Counted from the stretch's first letter, positions 50,230 through 60,316 are shown. The stretch is 64,000 nt of DNA from JANWWM01 sp046292465 (GCA_046292465.1 JBKBRB010000004.1:128949-192948), one strand, 5' to 3'. Translations and numbers: made by a program. Notes: generated by a model from the letters alone, not told the origin.

Positions 50230-51216
50230 ATGCATCGCATCGCCATTTGCTTTATGCTTCTTGCAAGTTTGATAACATCATCTTTTTCACCAACAATGAA
50301 GCCAAAATTTGCCATTGCCATTCACGGTGGCGCAGGCACGATTCTCAAATCCAGCATCTCGCCTGAACAAGACGCGCTGTATCGCGAAAGACTCACGAGA
50401 GCCCTTGAAACCGGCTACGCTTTGCTCGAGTGTGGAAGCACCAGTTTAGATGCGGTCGAAGCCGTCGTTCAACTGCTTGAAGATGATTCGCTCTTCAATG
50501 CGGGCAAAGGCGCAGTGTTTAATAGCAACGGCAAGGTCGAACTTGACGCCTCGATTATGGACGGCAAAACCTTGAGGGCAGGTGCTGTTGCGGCGTTGCA
50601 TCATGTCAAAAATCCGATTTGCTTAGCGCGTGCCGTGATGGAGCAATCCGAGCATGTCTTTCTCATTGGCGAGGGTGCAGAGCAGTTTGCAAAAGAACAT
50701 CAACTTGAACTCGTTGATGAATCGTATTTCTTCACCGAAGCGCGTTGGCAATCGCTTCAAAAAGCCAAAGCGAAAGAATCGCTCACGGAAAAGGAAAAGC
50801 ACGGCACGGTGGGTGCAGTTGCGCTCGACCAATTCGGCAACTTAGCGGCGGCGACTTCAACTGGCGGCATGACGAACAAAAAATTCGGTCGCATTGGCGA
50901 TAGCCCCATCATCGGTGCAGGCACTTACGCCGACAACGAAACATGCGCCGTTTCGGCAACCGGACACGGCGAATACTTCATTCGCGCTGTTGTCGCACAC
51001 GACATCGCCGCCTTGATGCGCTATAAACATCTCTCCGTTCAAGCCGCCGCCGAAGAAGTCATCATGCAAAAACTTACTAAACTTGGCGGCACAGGCGGCG
51101 TTATCGCGATTGACCGTAACGGCAACATCGCTATGCCGTTCAACACCGAAGGCATGTATCGCGGCTACAAGGTTCAAGGCGGTAAAACTTTCGTTGCGAT
51201 TTACAAAGAGGAATAA
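50230..51216 (+). CDS. Plant-type L-asparaginase/isoaspartyl peptidase (Ntn hydrolase)
   Basis: 328 residues. A signal peptide-like N-terminus (1-20, IAICFMLLASLITSSFS) precedes KFAIAIHGGAGTI, so the product may be periplasmic. The autocatalytic cleavage site is Gly192-Thr193 in KHGTVGAVALDQFGNLAAAT; Thr193 would be the nucleophile after processing. SATGHGEYFIRAVVAHD and the Gly-rich GGTGGVIAIDRNGNIAMPFN complete the active site. It converts isoaspartyl dipeptides or asparagine. Confidence 0.93.
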   Translation: MHRIAICFMLLASLITSSFSPTMKPKFAIAIHGGAGTILKSSISPEQDALYRERLTRALETGYALLECGSTSLDAVEAVVQLLEDDSLFNAGKGAVFNSNGKVELDASIMDGKTLRAGAVAALHHVKNPICLARAVMEQSEHVFLIGEGAEQFAKEHQLELVDESYFFTEARWQSLQKAKAKESLTEKEKHGTVGAVALDQFGNLAAATSTGGMTNKKFGRIGDSPIIGAGTYADNETCAVSATGHGEYFIRAVVAHDIAALMRYKHLSVQAAAEEVIMQKLTKLGGTGGVIAIDRNGNIAMPFNTEGMYRGYKVQGGKTFVAIYKEE

Positions 51217-51297
51217 ACGCCACTGCAACAATCACTCGTTGGCATTTTTTTCTGTCAGAGAACACAGATTTGACTGATTAACCCGATGCCCACAGAT

Positions 51298-53055
51298 TCA
51301 TTGTAAGAGATTGAGTTTGCTTTTCTTGCGTCCGTAAGAAAAATAAATTACAAGTCCAATCGCAAGCCAGATGAGAAACCAAGTCCAGTTACTAATCTCG
51401 GAAATCAAATAGCCACACGAGAGAAGCGCGCAGATGGGAATCAGCGATAGGTTATGCTTGAAGGAAAGATACGCCAGCACCAGCGTGCCGATGAAATAAA
51501 TCGTCAGTGGCATTCGTGAAGAGAGTGCTTCAAAGAGTTGCGTTTCTCCAATCGTGAAAAACTTCAACACATCATCTTGATTCAAGACTGCCACGCCGAG
51601 CCAGATGATTGCGACCAAAATTGGTGCAATCCACCTTGCGTTGATGTATGGAATTTTGAACTTCCGCTCTGCGGTCGGATTTGTCTTCTCCAACACCAAC
51701 ACACCGCCCGAGACGAGCAAAAATGCGAAGAGTGTTCCGATGCTGGTTAAATCTGTTACCACATTCATATCAACGACGAGCGCAGGCACGCCAACCACAA
51801 TTCCTGTAATGACCGTTGAAAATGAGGGCGTTTTGAACTTCGGATGAATGGTTGAAAAGGCTTTTGGGAGCAAGCCATCGCGGCTCATCGCCATCCAAAT
51901 TCTTGGCTGTCCAAGTTGAAAGACGAGCAAGACCGACGCGATTGCAATCACGGCACTTATGGCAATTATGCCTGAAATCCAAGGCATATTCACACCTTCT
52001 GCACCGAAGACGAAGGCGAGCGGGTCGCCGACTTGCAACTTCGTGTAGCTTGTCATTCCTGTAAGCACCAGCGCAATTAAAACATAAAGCACCGTGCAAA
52101 TCAGAAGCGAATAAATCATTCCGCGTGGCAAATCGCGTTGTGGATTCTTGCACTCCTCTGCTGTTGTTGAAATCGCATCAAAGCCGATGTAAGCAAAGAA
52201 GACTGACGAAACGCCCGCCATCACGCCACTAAATCCATTCGGCATAAAAGGCGACCAATTTTCAGGCTGAACATAAAACGCGCCAACCGCAATAACGAGC
52301 AAGACCACACCAATTTTCAAAATCACCATGGCGTTGGTTGTGGTGCGCGATTCTTGAATGCCGATATAAACAATCGTCGTAATGATGGCGGTAATCAAAA
52401 ATGCGGGCAAGTCGCATACCAATTTAACGCCGAAAATTGACGGTGCCGCTTCGTAAGCCTTAAATGCCGCAAGCATTTGCGCGTTGTTTGCGTCGGCTTC
52501 GATGGCTTCGAGCGTTGTGCCGCTTAGTAGCATGGTCTTAATTTTCGCCGCACTGCTTGAAGCGGTGAAATAATCCATTGAAAGGTAATCGGGGAAGTTG
52601 ATGCCGTATCCTGCGAGCAATCCGGTGAAGTAATCGCTCCATGAAATTGCGACGACGATATTTCCAACGGCGTATTCCATAATCAAGCCCCAGCCGATAA
52701 TCCACGCAAAGAGTTCGCCGAACGACGCGTAGGCGTAAGTATAAGCCGAGCCTGAAACAGGAATCATCGAGGCAAATTCGGCGTAGCACATCACGGAAAA
52801 ACCACACGCAATCGCCGTGAAGATGAAGAGCAAGACGACGCCCGCACCGCCTGAATACGCCGCATTACCGATAGTTGAAAAAATGCCCGCGCCGACAATC
52901 GCTGCAATGCCAAGCGCGGTAAGGTCAAAGACCGAGAGCGTTCTGTTTAGCGCATGTTTTTGTTCCGCGTCGGCGAGCGTTCCTGCTTGTGCGTCGGAGA
53001 TGAGTTTGTCGAGAGATTTTTTTCGGAAGAGCGTTCCTTTGCGCATTTCTGCCAT
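51298..53055 (-). CDS. APC-superfamily cationic amino acid permease
   Basis: 585 residues from the ATG at 53055 (MAEMRKGTLFRKKSLDKLIS). The open frame extends 50 codons further but that part is not conserved and overlaps the divergent gene. An N-terminal cytoplasmic segment (LNRTLSVFDLTALGIAAIVG) leads into AGIFSTIGNAA, the unwound substrate-binding first helix. About 12 to 14 membrane spans follow, with GFDAISTTAEECKNPQRDLP as the conserved CAT/YfnA loop. Substrate specificity cannot be read from sequence. Confidence 0.9.
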   Translation of the reverse strand: MAEMRKGTLFRKKSLDKLISDAQAGTLADAEQKHALNRTLSVFDLTALGIAAIVGAGIFSTIGNAAYSGGAGVVLLFIFTAIACGFSVMCYAEFASMIPVSGSAYTYAYASFGELFAWIIGWGLIMEYAVGNIVVAISWSDYFTGLLAGYGINFPDYLSMDYFTASSSAAKIKTMLLSGTTLEAIEADANNAQMLAAFKAYEAAPSIFGVKLVCDLPAFLITAIITTIVYIGIQESRTTTNAMVILKIGVVLLVIAVGAFYVQPENWSPFMPNGFSGVMAGVSSVFFAYIGFDAISTTAEECKNPQRDLPRGMIYSLLICTVLYVLIALVLTGMTSYTKLQVGDPLAFVFGAEGVNMPWISGIIAISAVIAIASVLLVFQLGQPRIWMAMSRDGLLPKAFSTIHPKFKTPSFSTVITGIVVGVPALVVDMNVVTDLTSIGTLFAFLLVSGGVLVLEKTNPTAERKFKIPYINARWIAPILVAIIWLGVAVLNQDDVLKFFTIGETQLFEALSSRMPLTIYFIGTLVLAYLSFKHNLSLIPICALLSCGYLISEISNWTWFLIWLAIGLVIYFSYGRKKSKLNLLQ

Positions 53056-53220
53056 TGATGTTGTTGAGACGGTGTTGTTGATAGAGATGTTAGCGAAATA
53101 TCGTGAAAGATTTTTGAAAATGGTTGAAATGCGCACTCTATCGCGCCGTTTAGTCTGCGTTCTATAAATTTGTATCTTCATTTTAATCGCATCGCACATC
53201 AACATTATCCCAAAATTTCA

Positions 53221-54501
53221 ATGACTGAACAACCGATAAAACGAATTGCACAGCAGGTTTTCAAAACGATTTCAGCGACACTTCCGTCGCTCGAGACTTT
53301 TTCCTATTCATCGATTGAGTCACTTTCGCTTTCTCCGCAATGTCGTGCATTTATTTTCGCTGAACTTACTTTTTCAGCGCGTTCGCTTTTAGCTTCGCTC
53401 AAATCGTCTCGCTTCAACCTGCAACACGACGCACTGCGCGAATCTCGTCATCAATTCGCCGATGCCATCGTTGCCGCCACAACGCAACTCGCTCGCGAGG
53501 AATTTCTCAAAATTCTTGAATCTGCCATTCTCATTGAAGCGCAGTATTTGGCGCGTCCGCAGAAAATTCTCAAAGACCTCATCTTCGCTAATCGCACCGA
53601 ACTTTCACGCACCGATGTTTCAGACCGCTTAGGCAACTTCGCTGAGTATGCCTATTTGATTGATGTGTTCAAACAGTATTTGGAGCGCAAGCAACCGAGC
53701 GCGCTTTCTGCGGAAAAGTTTGAAAAAGTTTTGTTTGAAATTGATGCTAAACTTTGTGCCGCTTATTCGCACGATGAGTTCATGATGCTCTTCAAACCGC
53801 TCTTTGACTTTCACGCGCTTGCAGGAGAAAAAGCCGTTTCCTGTGCAATACTTCGCGCTTTTTTAGCCGAAAAGCGACTCAATGACCATGTCAAGCGCAT
53901 TGACCTTGCAATTCAACACGGCATTGACGCGCTCACTGCCGAAGCCTTGAACGACCTTTTGCTGGCACCGCTCGATATGCTGACTTCTGCACCTGAACCC
54001 GTTGCCCAAACGTCGCCTGCATCGACCGTTCAGCCCGCACCAGTTCAATCCGAGCCATTGCGACCTGAACCTGCTACATCTCAACTTGCAATGCCAGAAC
54101 TCGCTCCGCCTCAACTGATAGAATCTTCACCATCTACTGCCGCACCAAAAGAGCCTCTCGCTTCTCCTGAAGTCCGAAAAGAAAAACCTGTGCCCAACAT
54201 CGACTTCTTTGAGATTGAAAAGCAAAAAATTCTTGCTCAAAAAGCCCAACAAGATTCCGCTTTGCGCGACGTGCGCCTCTTCATCAGCGATGACGAGCGA
54301 AAGAAGTTTATCAAGCGTCTTTTCAAAGGCAGTGAGGCGGAATACAATCAAGCCATTTCTGCTATCAATCAAATGAAAACTTGGCGCGAAGCCTCGCTCT
54401 TTATTGACCGCGAAGTTTTCTCACGCTTCAACGTCGATGAATTTTCAAGCGAAGCCGTCGCCTTTGTCGATATTGTCTTTGAACGCTTTCAAACGCGCTA
54501 A
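53221..54501 (+). CDS. Hypothetical protein with Pro-rich linker, upstream of sbcC
   Basis: 426 residues from the ATG at 53221 (MTEQPIKRIAQQVFKTISAT). I do not recognise the family. An N-terminal all-helical domain (about 1-240) is joined by a low-complexity Pro/Glu/Ala/Ser linker (about 245-325) to a C-terminal helical domain (FISDDERKKFIKRLFKGSEA ... VAFVDIVFERFQTR). No signal peptide or membrane span. It lies 31 bases before sbcC on the same strand, where sbcD would be expected, but it has no phosphodiesterase motifs. A role with SbcC is possible by context only. Confidence 0.75.
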   Translation: MTEQPIKRIAQQVFKTISATLPSLETFSYSSIESLSLSPQCRAFIFAELTFSARSLLASLKSSRFNLQHDALRESRHQFADAIVAATTQLAREEFLKILESAILIEAQYLARPQKILKDLIFANRTELSRTDVSDRLGNFAEYAYLIDVFKQYLERKQPSALSAEKFEKVLFEIDAKLCAAYSHDEFMMLFKPLFDFHALAGEKAVSCAILRAFLAEKRLNDHVKRIDLAIQHGIDALTAEALNDLLLAPLDMLTSAPEPVAQTSPASTVQPAPVQSEPLRPEPATSQLAMPELAPPQLIESSPSTAAPKEPLASPEVRKEKPVPNIDFFEIEKQKILAQKAQQDSALRDVRLFISDDERKKFIKRLFKGSEAEYNQAISAINQMKTWREASLFIDREVFSRFNVDEFSSEAVAFVDIVFERFQTR

Positions 54502-54532
54502 CACTTTCAACCTCTTACTTCCACACACGGTT

Positions 54533-57124
54533 ATGATTCCGAAGAAACTCCGACTCCGAAACTTTCTAAGCTACGGCGAGCCAGAGCAAGAACTCGATTT
54601 TGATTTGTTTCAATTCGCTGTTCTGACAGGCGAAAACGGCGCAGGCAAATCGAGCCTCATTGAGGCAATTCCGTTCTGCATCTGGGGTAAAGGGAGAGAA
54701 TCTAACCACGAACTTGTGCGCAAAGGTGCAAAAGAAGCGCGCATCGAACTTGAACTCGAGTTGCAAAACAACATTTATCGCATCACGCGAATCCTCAGAA
54801 AAAACAAGAGTCAACAGTTGGAATTCGCCGTCTACGACCGTTCCATCAACGACTTTCGCACGCTCACCTGCAAGCACGTCAAAGATACCGAAGCCGAAAT
54901 TCAAAAGCGCATTGGCATTAGTTACGAAACCTTCATTAACTCTGCTTTCTTCGCACAAGGCAAAGCCGATTTATTTTTTAGAAACGGACCGACAGAGAGG
55001 CGCAAAGTTTTGAGCGAAATTTTGGGTTTGAGCCATTACGAAGAACTATCCAAAAAAGCCAAAGAAGTCGCCAAAAGTCTTCAAGGAAAACTCGTTTTAA
55101 CCCTTACACGCATATCACTTCTTAAATCTGACATTGCCTCACTCCCGCAACTTCGCCTCGACTACGACGCGAAATTAGCGGAAGAGCATGCGGTTAAAGC
55201 CGAACTTGCCACTCTTGAAGACTCGCTTCTTGCGCTTACTTCCGACCTTGAAGCGTTTAAACAAAAAGAATCTGAACTCGCCGTCTTAAACGCTGAACTC
55301 AATTCGCTAAAGCAACGGCTTGAACAAGAGGCGCGTTTAGTTCGTCAAAAAGAATCCGAAGTTTCCGCGATTGACTTGCGCCTTCAAACTCGAGAGACAT
55401 TACTCTTGAAGCAACAACAATCCGAATCGCTCAAAAAGGAACTTGAATTGTTGGACGAACGCCAATCGCTCGCCCAATCTTTGAAAGAACAAATTTCTAA
55501 ACTCGAGAACGACTACAACGCCAAGCGCGCCAAACTCGAAGCCGAAAAAAAATCGGCACAAGGACAACTGGCTCAACTCAACCAAATGATTGCACAACGA
55601 CAAGCCCGACTCGAGCGAAAAGCAAAATTGCTTCAAGAACATCCACAAATACAGTCGAAACTTGACGCGCTCAAAAAAGAATGTGCTCGCCTTCCCGAAG
55701 TTGAATCGTTGCTCAATGCGACACGCACCAAAGTTTCAGACTTGCGGTCTGCAATCGCTTCTGCACAAATGCAAATGGACGCCATCTCCGAAAAAGGCAA
55801 AAAGGTTAAAGAACTTTCCGACACTTGTCCGCTCTGTCAGTCTCATATTGAAGAATCTCACAAGGAGCACATTCTTCAAAATTATCGCGACGAGTATCGC
55901 GCCTATCAAGTGCAAAAGAAGCATCACGAAGACACACTTCAAGTTCTCCAACAAGAACTTTCACAATACGAGCAAGAACTTGCCGCTCTCAAACAAAAGG
56001 AACGCGAACAGAACAAATGCGCCATTGAATTGAACCAAATCACCACCGAGATGGCCTCGCTTCAAGAAGTTGAGCGAGAGTTGAAGCAAATTGAGTCCGA
56101 TAAAATCGTTCAAGAAGCCAAAGCAAAAGACGCGGAACTTGAATTGCACGCGCTTGCACAAGCCAAAGCAGAAATTGAAAAACTTCAAGCCGAACTTTCA
56201 GCCATCGGATACGACGCACAACTTCATCAGCGTAAAAAATCCGAACTCAAATCATTTGACTCAATTGAACGAGAGCTTGCCGCTCTCGAGAGCGACGAAA
56301 AACGCCGAAACGTGCTCCTTCAAGAGATTTCCGAACATCGTCAAACTTATGAATCCCTTGTGCAGCAACACGCTTTGAAAGAAGAAAACATCAATGCTCT
56401 CCGCAAAGCCCTGATAGGCAAGGCTGAACTTGAAATGCGCCTACAAACTGTATCAAACGAAAAGCGTGAGAAAACAACGCGCCTGCAAGAAGTTTCAAGC
56501 AAATGTCAGGCACTCAAATTCACCATTGATGAGAAAGAAGAAAAGGAAAAAACAATGAAGGAATTAGAGCAAGAGATCGGTCCCGAAAAAGAAACAATCG
56601 AACTCTATGAGATTTTAGCCGAAGCCTATAGCGTCAAAGGCGTTCAACAACTCTTGCTCGAGAAAGCCATTCCTGAAATTGAACGCTTAGCCAACGAACT
56701 GCTCGCGCAACTGACAAACAACTCGTTTTCGCTCTCGCTTCAAACCGAGCGACAAACGCAAAACAATACCGTGGAACAGACGCTCGCGATTATCATTTCC
56801 GACGCTAACGCCAACACACGCCTCTACGAAACCTTTTCAGGCGGCGAACGCTTTCGCATTGATTTCGCTCTGCGGCTCGCGCTTTCAAAATATCTCTCCA
56901 ACATTAGCGGCACGCCAATTAAAATGATTGTCATTGACGAAGGATTCGGCACACAAGACCAAAACGGAATTGAGGCAATGATTGAGGCGATGAATCAAGT
57001 GTGCGATGATTTTGAAAAACTCATTCTTATCACGCATTTAGAAGAAATGAAAGACGCTTTTCCGACGCGCATCGTTGTCAGTAAAGACCATCTTAAAGGT
57101 TCGCGCTTTGAGGTCATTTCTTAA
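54533..57124 (+). CDS. sbcC: Exonuclease subunit SbcC (Rad50-like)
   Basis: 863 residues, starting MIPKKLRLRNFLSYGEPEQE at the ATG at 54533; the longer frame overlaps the preceding gene. Walker A GENGAGKSS is near 35-43. Two long coiled-coil arms (about 180-700) flank a zinc hook CPLC (Cys432, Cys435). The C-terminal part has the signature SGGERFRIDFALRLALS, Walker B MIVIDEGFGTQD and the His switch LITHLEE. It should pair with an SbcD/Mre11 nuclease, which is not adjacent. The arms are short for SbcC. Confidence 0.93.
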   Translation: MIPKKLRLRNFLSYGEPEQELDFDLFQFAVLTGENGAGKSSLIEAIPFCIWGKGRESNHELVRKGAKEARIELELELQNNIYRITRILRKNKSQQLEFAVYDRSINDFRTLTCKHVKDTEAEIQKRIGISYETFINSAFFAQGKADLFFRNGPTERRKVLSEILGLSHYEELSKKAKEVAKSLQGKLVLTLTRISLLKSDIASLPQLRLDYDAKLAEEHAVKAELATLEDSLLALTSDLEAFKQKESELAVLNAELNSLKQRLEQEARLVRQKESEVSAIDLRLQTRETLLLKQQQSESLKKELELLDERQSLAQSLKEQISKLENDYNAKRAKLEAEKKSAQGQLAQLNQMIAQRQARLERKAKLLQEHPQIQSKLDALKKECARLPEVESLLNATRTKVSDLRSAIASAQMQMDAISEKGKKVKELSDTCPLCQSHIEESHKEHILQNYRDEYRAYQVQKKHHEDTLQVLQQELSQYEQELAALKQKEREQNKCAIELNQITTEMASLQEVERELKQIESDKIVQEAKAKDAELELHALAQAKAEIEKLQAELSAIGYDAQLHQRKKSELKSFDSIERELAALESDEKRRNVLLQEISEHRQTYESLVQQHALKEENINALRKALIGKAELEMRLQTVSNEKREKTTRLQEVSSKCQALKFTIDEKEEKEKTMKELEQEIGPEKETIELYEILAEAYSVKGVQQLLLEKAIPEIERLANELLAQLTNNSFSLSLQTERQTQNNTVEQTLAIIISDANANTRLYETFSGGERFRIDFALRLALSKYLSNISGTPIKMIVIDEGFGTQDQNGIEAMIEAMNQVCDDFEKLILITHLEEMKDAFPTRIVVSKDHLKGSRFEVIS

Positions 57125-57165
57125 ACTTGTATAATTTGAGGGTAATCGTCTCGATAACCGCTTTC

Positions 57166-57735
57166 ATGAACGCGATGCAGAAACCGACTTTAATTTTTTT
57201 AACAGGATTCAGTACGGCGGGCAAATCAACCATCGGACCGATTCTCGCCAATTCACTTGGCTTTGACTTCATTGATATTGATAAAGTTATCGTCGAGCGC
57301 GAACAAAAATCCATCAATGAAATTTTTGCCGAAAAAGGTGAAGCCTACTTCCGCCAACTTGAACTTGAAATTCTTTCCTCGATTGCCAATCGCGAAAACC
57401 TCGTCGTCTCACTTGGCGGCGGCACACTTGAAAATGATTCCAGTTTCGAACTCGTCCGCAATTCAGGCACTATGGTTTATCTGAAATCTGACTTGAATAC
57501 GCTCACGCGCCGACTTTCCAACAAAGACGACCGCCCGCTTCTCAAAGGCGAAAATGGACAAAAGATAACGCCGGAGGAAATTGCCAATCGCGTCAGCCTC
57601 TTGATGAGCCGCCGTGAAGAGCGATATTCCCAAGCCCCGATTTACATTTCAACCGACCAAACGCCGCTCGGCAAAACGGTCGAGAAATTGCAACGAGAAT
57701 TAGAGCGACATTTCAAATCGCATCGTCATCAGTAA
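57166..57735 (+). CDS. aroK: Shikimate kinase
   Basis: 189 residues from the ATG at 57166 (MNAMQKPTLIFLTGFSTAGK); a second ATG at 57175 is equally possible and no clear ribosome site decides. The P-loop is GFSTAGKST. The DxD motif DFIDIDKVIVEREQKSINEI, the substrate-binding GGGTL and the LID region LSNKDDRPLLKG are canonical. It phosphorylates shikimate in aromatic amino acid synthesis and is followed 18 bases later by aroB. Confidence 0.95.
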   Translation: MNAMQKPTLIFLTGFSTAGKSTIGPILANSLGFDFIDIDKVIVEREQKSINEIFAEKGEAYFRQLELEILSSIANRENLVVSLGGGTLENDSSFELVRNSGTMVYLKSDLNTLTRRLSNKDDRPLLKGENGQKITPEEIANRVSLLMSRREERYSQAPIYISTDQTPLGKTVEKLQRELERHFKSHRHQ

Positions 57736-57753
57736 CCTTTCAATTTTTCAGCG

Positions 57754-58830
57754 TTGCATCACGTTGTTTTTTCTTCATTTCACACCTTCAACGACACGCT
57801 TACCTCGCATGGGCTTGCGCCCAAAGTCGCCCTGCTCTTCGACCGAAATACGCACAGGCTTTTTTCACCAAACATTTTTCAAACCTTTCATCAAGCCAAC
57901 ATCGCACATTCTTCTTTTGTTGTGCCTGCAAGCGAATCGGCGAAAAGTTTGCGCACGGCAGAGCGGCTCTACGGCGCGTTCATCAAAAACGGAATTGATA
58001 GAGCGACTGCGCTTGTCGCCGTTGGCGGCGGCGTCGTTGGCGATTTAGGCGGATTCCTTGCAGCAAGTTACTTGCGCGGCATTCCGCTGGTGCATGTGCC
58101 GACAACACTTCTGGCAATGGTCGATAGTGCCATCGGCGGAAAGGTCGCTGTGAATCATTCGCTCGGCAAAAACATGATTGGCTTCTTTTATCCGCCTACC
58201 TTCACATTTATCGATGTCAATTTTTTAAGCACTCTTCCAAAACGCGATGTTTATTCAGGACTTGCCGAAGCCTTCAAATACGCGCTTATTCAAGACGCGC
58301 CGTTTTTTCATCACTTTGAATCGCGTTTTGAGCCAATCGTTTCGCTTGAACGCGCCGACCTTGAGCGTGTTGTGGCGCGAAGTGTTAAAAACAAACTGCG
58401 CATCGTCAAAAAAGACTTCAAAGAAACACTCGGACTGCGCGCCCTCTTGAACTTCGGACACACCTTCGCACACGCCCTCGAAACCCTCAGCAACTACAAG
58501 GCTTTTCGGCATGGCGAAGCCGTCTTAATCGGCATGCTTTGCGCCTCTGCTCTCTCCAAAAATTTAGACTTGCTCGATAAAGATTCGTTCATGCGCATAG
58601 CGCACTTCGCCAAACGCTTTCCGCTTTCGCCATCGCTTTTGAAACGGTATTTCTTTGATGTGGCAGAATCTGACCTTGAATTGGCTATGCAGAGCGATAA
58701 GAAAAAATCGCACGGCACGATTCGCTTTGTTTTGCTTCGCCGCATTGGTGAGGCATTTTTGTGTCAAGAAAAAATATCTTCGCGCAACATTCATCGCGCC
58801 ATTCTTGAAGCCAAACAGATTTTGACATGA
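57754..58830 (+). CDS. aroB: 3-dehydroquinate synthase
   Basis: Second step of the shikimate pathway, 358 residues. NAD-binding GGGVVGDLGGFLAASYLRGI, PTTLLAMVDSAIGGKVAVNH, the zinc ligands in GLAEAFKYAL, NFGHTFAHALE and RHGEAV are present. The only usable start is a TTG at 57754, 18 bases after aroK; there is no upstream ATG or GTG before the aroK stop. The stop overlaps the ATG of a 39-codon membrane ORF (ATGA). Confidence 0.94.
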   Translation: MHHVVFSSFHTFNDTLTSHGLAPKVALLFDRNTHRLFSPNIFQTFHQANIAHSSFVVPASESAKSLRTAERLYGAFIKNGIDRATALVAVGGGVVGDLGGFLAASYLRGIPLVHVPTTLLAMVDSAIGGKVAVNHSLGKNMIGFFYPPTFTFIDVNFLSTLPKRDVYSGLAEAFKYALIQDAPFFHHFESRFEPIVSLERADLERVVARSVKNKLRIVKKDFKETLGLRALLNFGHTFAHALETLSNYKAFRHGEAVLIGMLCASALSKNLDLLDKDSFMRIAHFAKRFPLSPSLLKRYFFDVAESDLELAMQSDKKKSHGTIRFVLLRRIGEAFLCQEKISSRNIHRAILEAKQILT

Positions 58831-58946
58831 AACGAGAGACGTTCTACAAAATTCGCGCGTGGTTTTTCCGCATTGTGATTTTCTTGATTGTGGTGCAAGT
58901 GCTTATGGCAATCGGCAAGTGGATTTATAGTTCATTCTTTTTTTGA
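58827..58946 (+). CDS. 39-residue single-span membrane microprotein coupled to aroB
   Basis: ATG at 58827 overlaps the aroB TGA in an ATGA junction; the stop is at 58944-58946. The product starts with a basic segment (MKRETFYKIRAWFFR), then one hydrophobic span (about residues 16-30, IVIFLIVVQVLMAIG) and ends KWIYSSFFF. The positive-inside pattern and the coupling argue for a real small protein, although no homologue can be checked here. Confidence 0.55.
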   Translation: MKRETFYKIRAWFFRIVIFLIVVQVLMAIGKWIYSSFFF

Positions 58947-58955
58947 GAAGACCGC

Positions 58956-60293
58956 TCACATCGCATCGGCTTGTGATTTCGCCTTTTCAACATTCACAAA
59001 AAGCAGTACGACAAGACCGCTCACAAACAGCACAATCAGCGAGAGAATGCCGTAACGCAATCCTCCGAACAGTTGATTGATGAGTCCAAAGAGAAACGGA
59101 CCAACCCATGATGTTCCGCGCTCCGAAAGTTCATAGAACGCAAAGAACGCCGCCTCTTTTCCTTCGGGAATCATCACCGAAAAGAGGCTTCGCGATAAGG
59201 CTTGCGTGCCGCCCATCACGAGTGCGACGACCGCCGCCATTCCCCAAAATTCCAACGCGCTCGAGAGGAAATACCACGCATAAATCGTAACCGCACACCA
59301 TATTACAAGACAACTTACAACCGCCTGCTTTGCGCCAAATCGTGCGGCAATTCTTCCGAACAAAATTGAGCCGATGAACGCCACAATTTGCACCATCAAA
59401 ATCACTTGAATCAAACTTGCGGATTCCATCTTCAATTCTTCCGAGCCGAAAATCGTTGCCACAACGAGGATTGTTTGCACGCCGTCGTTGTAGAGCAAAT
59501 AAGCAACGAGATATTTCAGCGTTTCGGGAAGGCGTTTGATGTCGCGGAAGGTTCGCGCAAGTTCCTTGAATCCGATGCCTAAATACGTTTCGCCTTGTTT
59601 GAGCAACTGCACTGCATAGCGCGAGCGCACCATCGCAAAGGTGAACATTGAAAACCCAAGCCACCACACGCCTGCGGAGGCAAGGCAAATTCTTACGGCG
59701 TCGCTTGTGGTTAAGCCAAGCGAGTCGCGCAAGGTGAAGAAGATGAGATTCAGGAGCAAGAGCAAGCCGCCGCCCAAGTAGCCAAGTCCCCAGCCAAACG
59801 ACGAGACGCGGTCGTGCTGTTCTTTTGTCGCAATGTCGGGAAGGAAGGCGTTGTAAAAGACCATTGCCGCACCGAAGGCGATATTGGCGATGATGTAAGC
59901 CCCTGCGCCGAACCAGTGCCGTCCGTCATCAAGCCCAATAAGCGCGATAGTTGCCGTTGAGCCTATCACTGTGAAGAAGAGCAAGAACTGTTTGCGGCGT
60001 TTGGAGTAATCGGCAATCGCGCTGAGCAGTGGCAGGAAAAATGCTTGAAGCAATACGGAAATCGACGTGCAATAGGCAAACAGCGAATCGTATTTGATAG
60101 GAATGCCTGCCGCGTAGAGCAAGCCGTTTGAATCGCTGGCGGCTTTGGCAAGTGCCGTGAGATACGGACCTAAAAAAACCGTTACAACCGTTGTGCTGAA
60201 CGCGCTGACCGCCCAATCATACATTGCCCACCCGAAAATTGTGCGCTTGTCATTTTGTGCCGGCGCGTCTTTTCTTTCTGATGTGGCTTGCAT
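58956..60293 (-). CDS. MFS transporter, UMF1/Atg22-like
   Basis: 445 residues from the ATG at 60293 (MQATSERKDAPAQNDKRTIF); a TTG six codons upstream is weaker. Roughly 12 membrane spans. The family N-terminus WAMYDWAVSAFSTTVVTVFL, the GWGLGYLGGGLLLLLNL helix and ALVMGGTQALSRSLFSVMIP fit the UMF1/vacuole-effluxer-like branch. The substrate is unknown. It is convergent with the aroB microprotein gene, 9 bases between them. Confidence 0.88.
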   Translation of the reverse strand: MQATSERKDAPAQNDKRTIFGWAMYDWAVSAFSTTVVTVFLGPYLTALAKAASDSNGLLYAAGIPIKYDSLFAYCTSISVLLQAFFLPLLSAIADYSKRRKQFLLFFTVIGSTATIALIGLDDGRHWFGAGAYIIANIAFGAAMVFYNAFLPDIATKEQHDRVSSFGWGLGYLGGGLLLLLNLIFFTLRDSLGLTTSDAVRICLASAGVWWLGFSMFTFAMVRSRYAVQLLKQGETYLGIGFKELARTFRDIKRLPETLKYLVAYLLYNDGVQTILVVATIFGSEELKMESASLIQVILMVQIVAFIGSILFGRIAARFGAKQAVVSCLVIWCAVTIYAWYFLSSALEFWGMAAVVALVMGGTQALSRSLFSVMIPEGKEAAFFAFYELSERGTSWVGPFLFGLINQLFGGLRYGILSLIVLFVSGLVVLLFVNVEKAKSQADAM

Positions 60294-60316
60294 CTTTGGG
60301 CGGTGCTTCAACAGAC

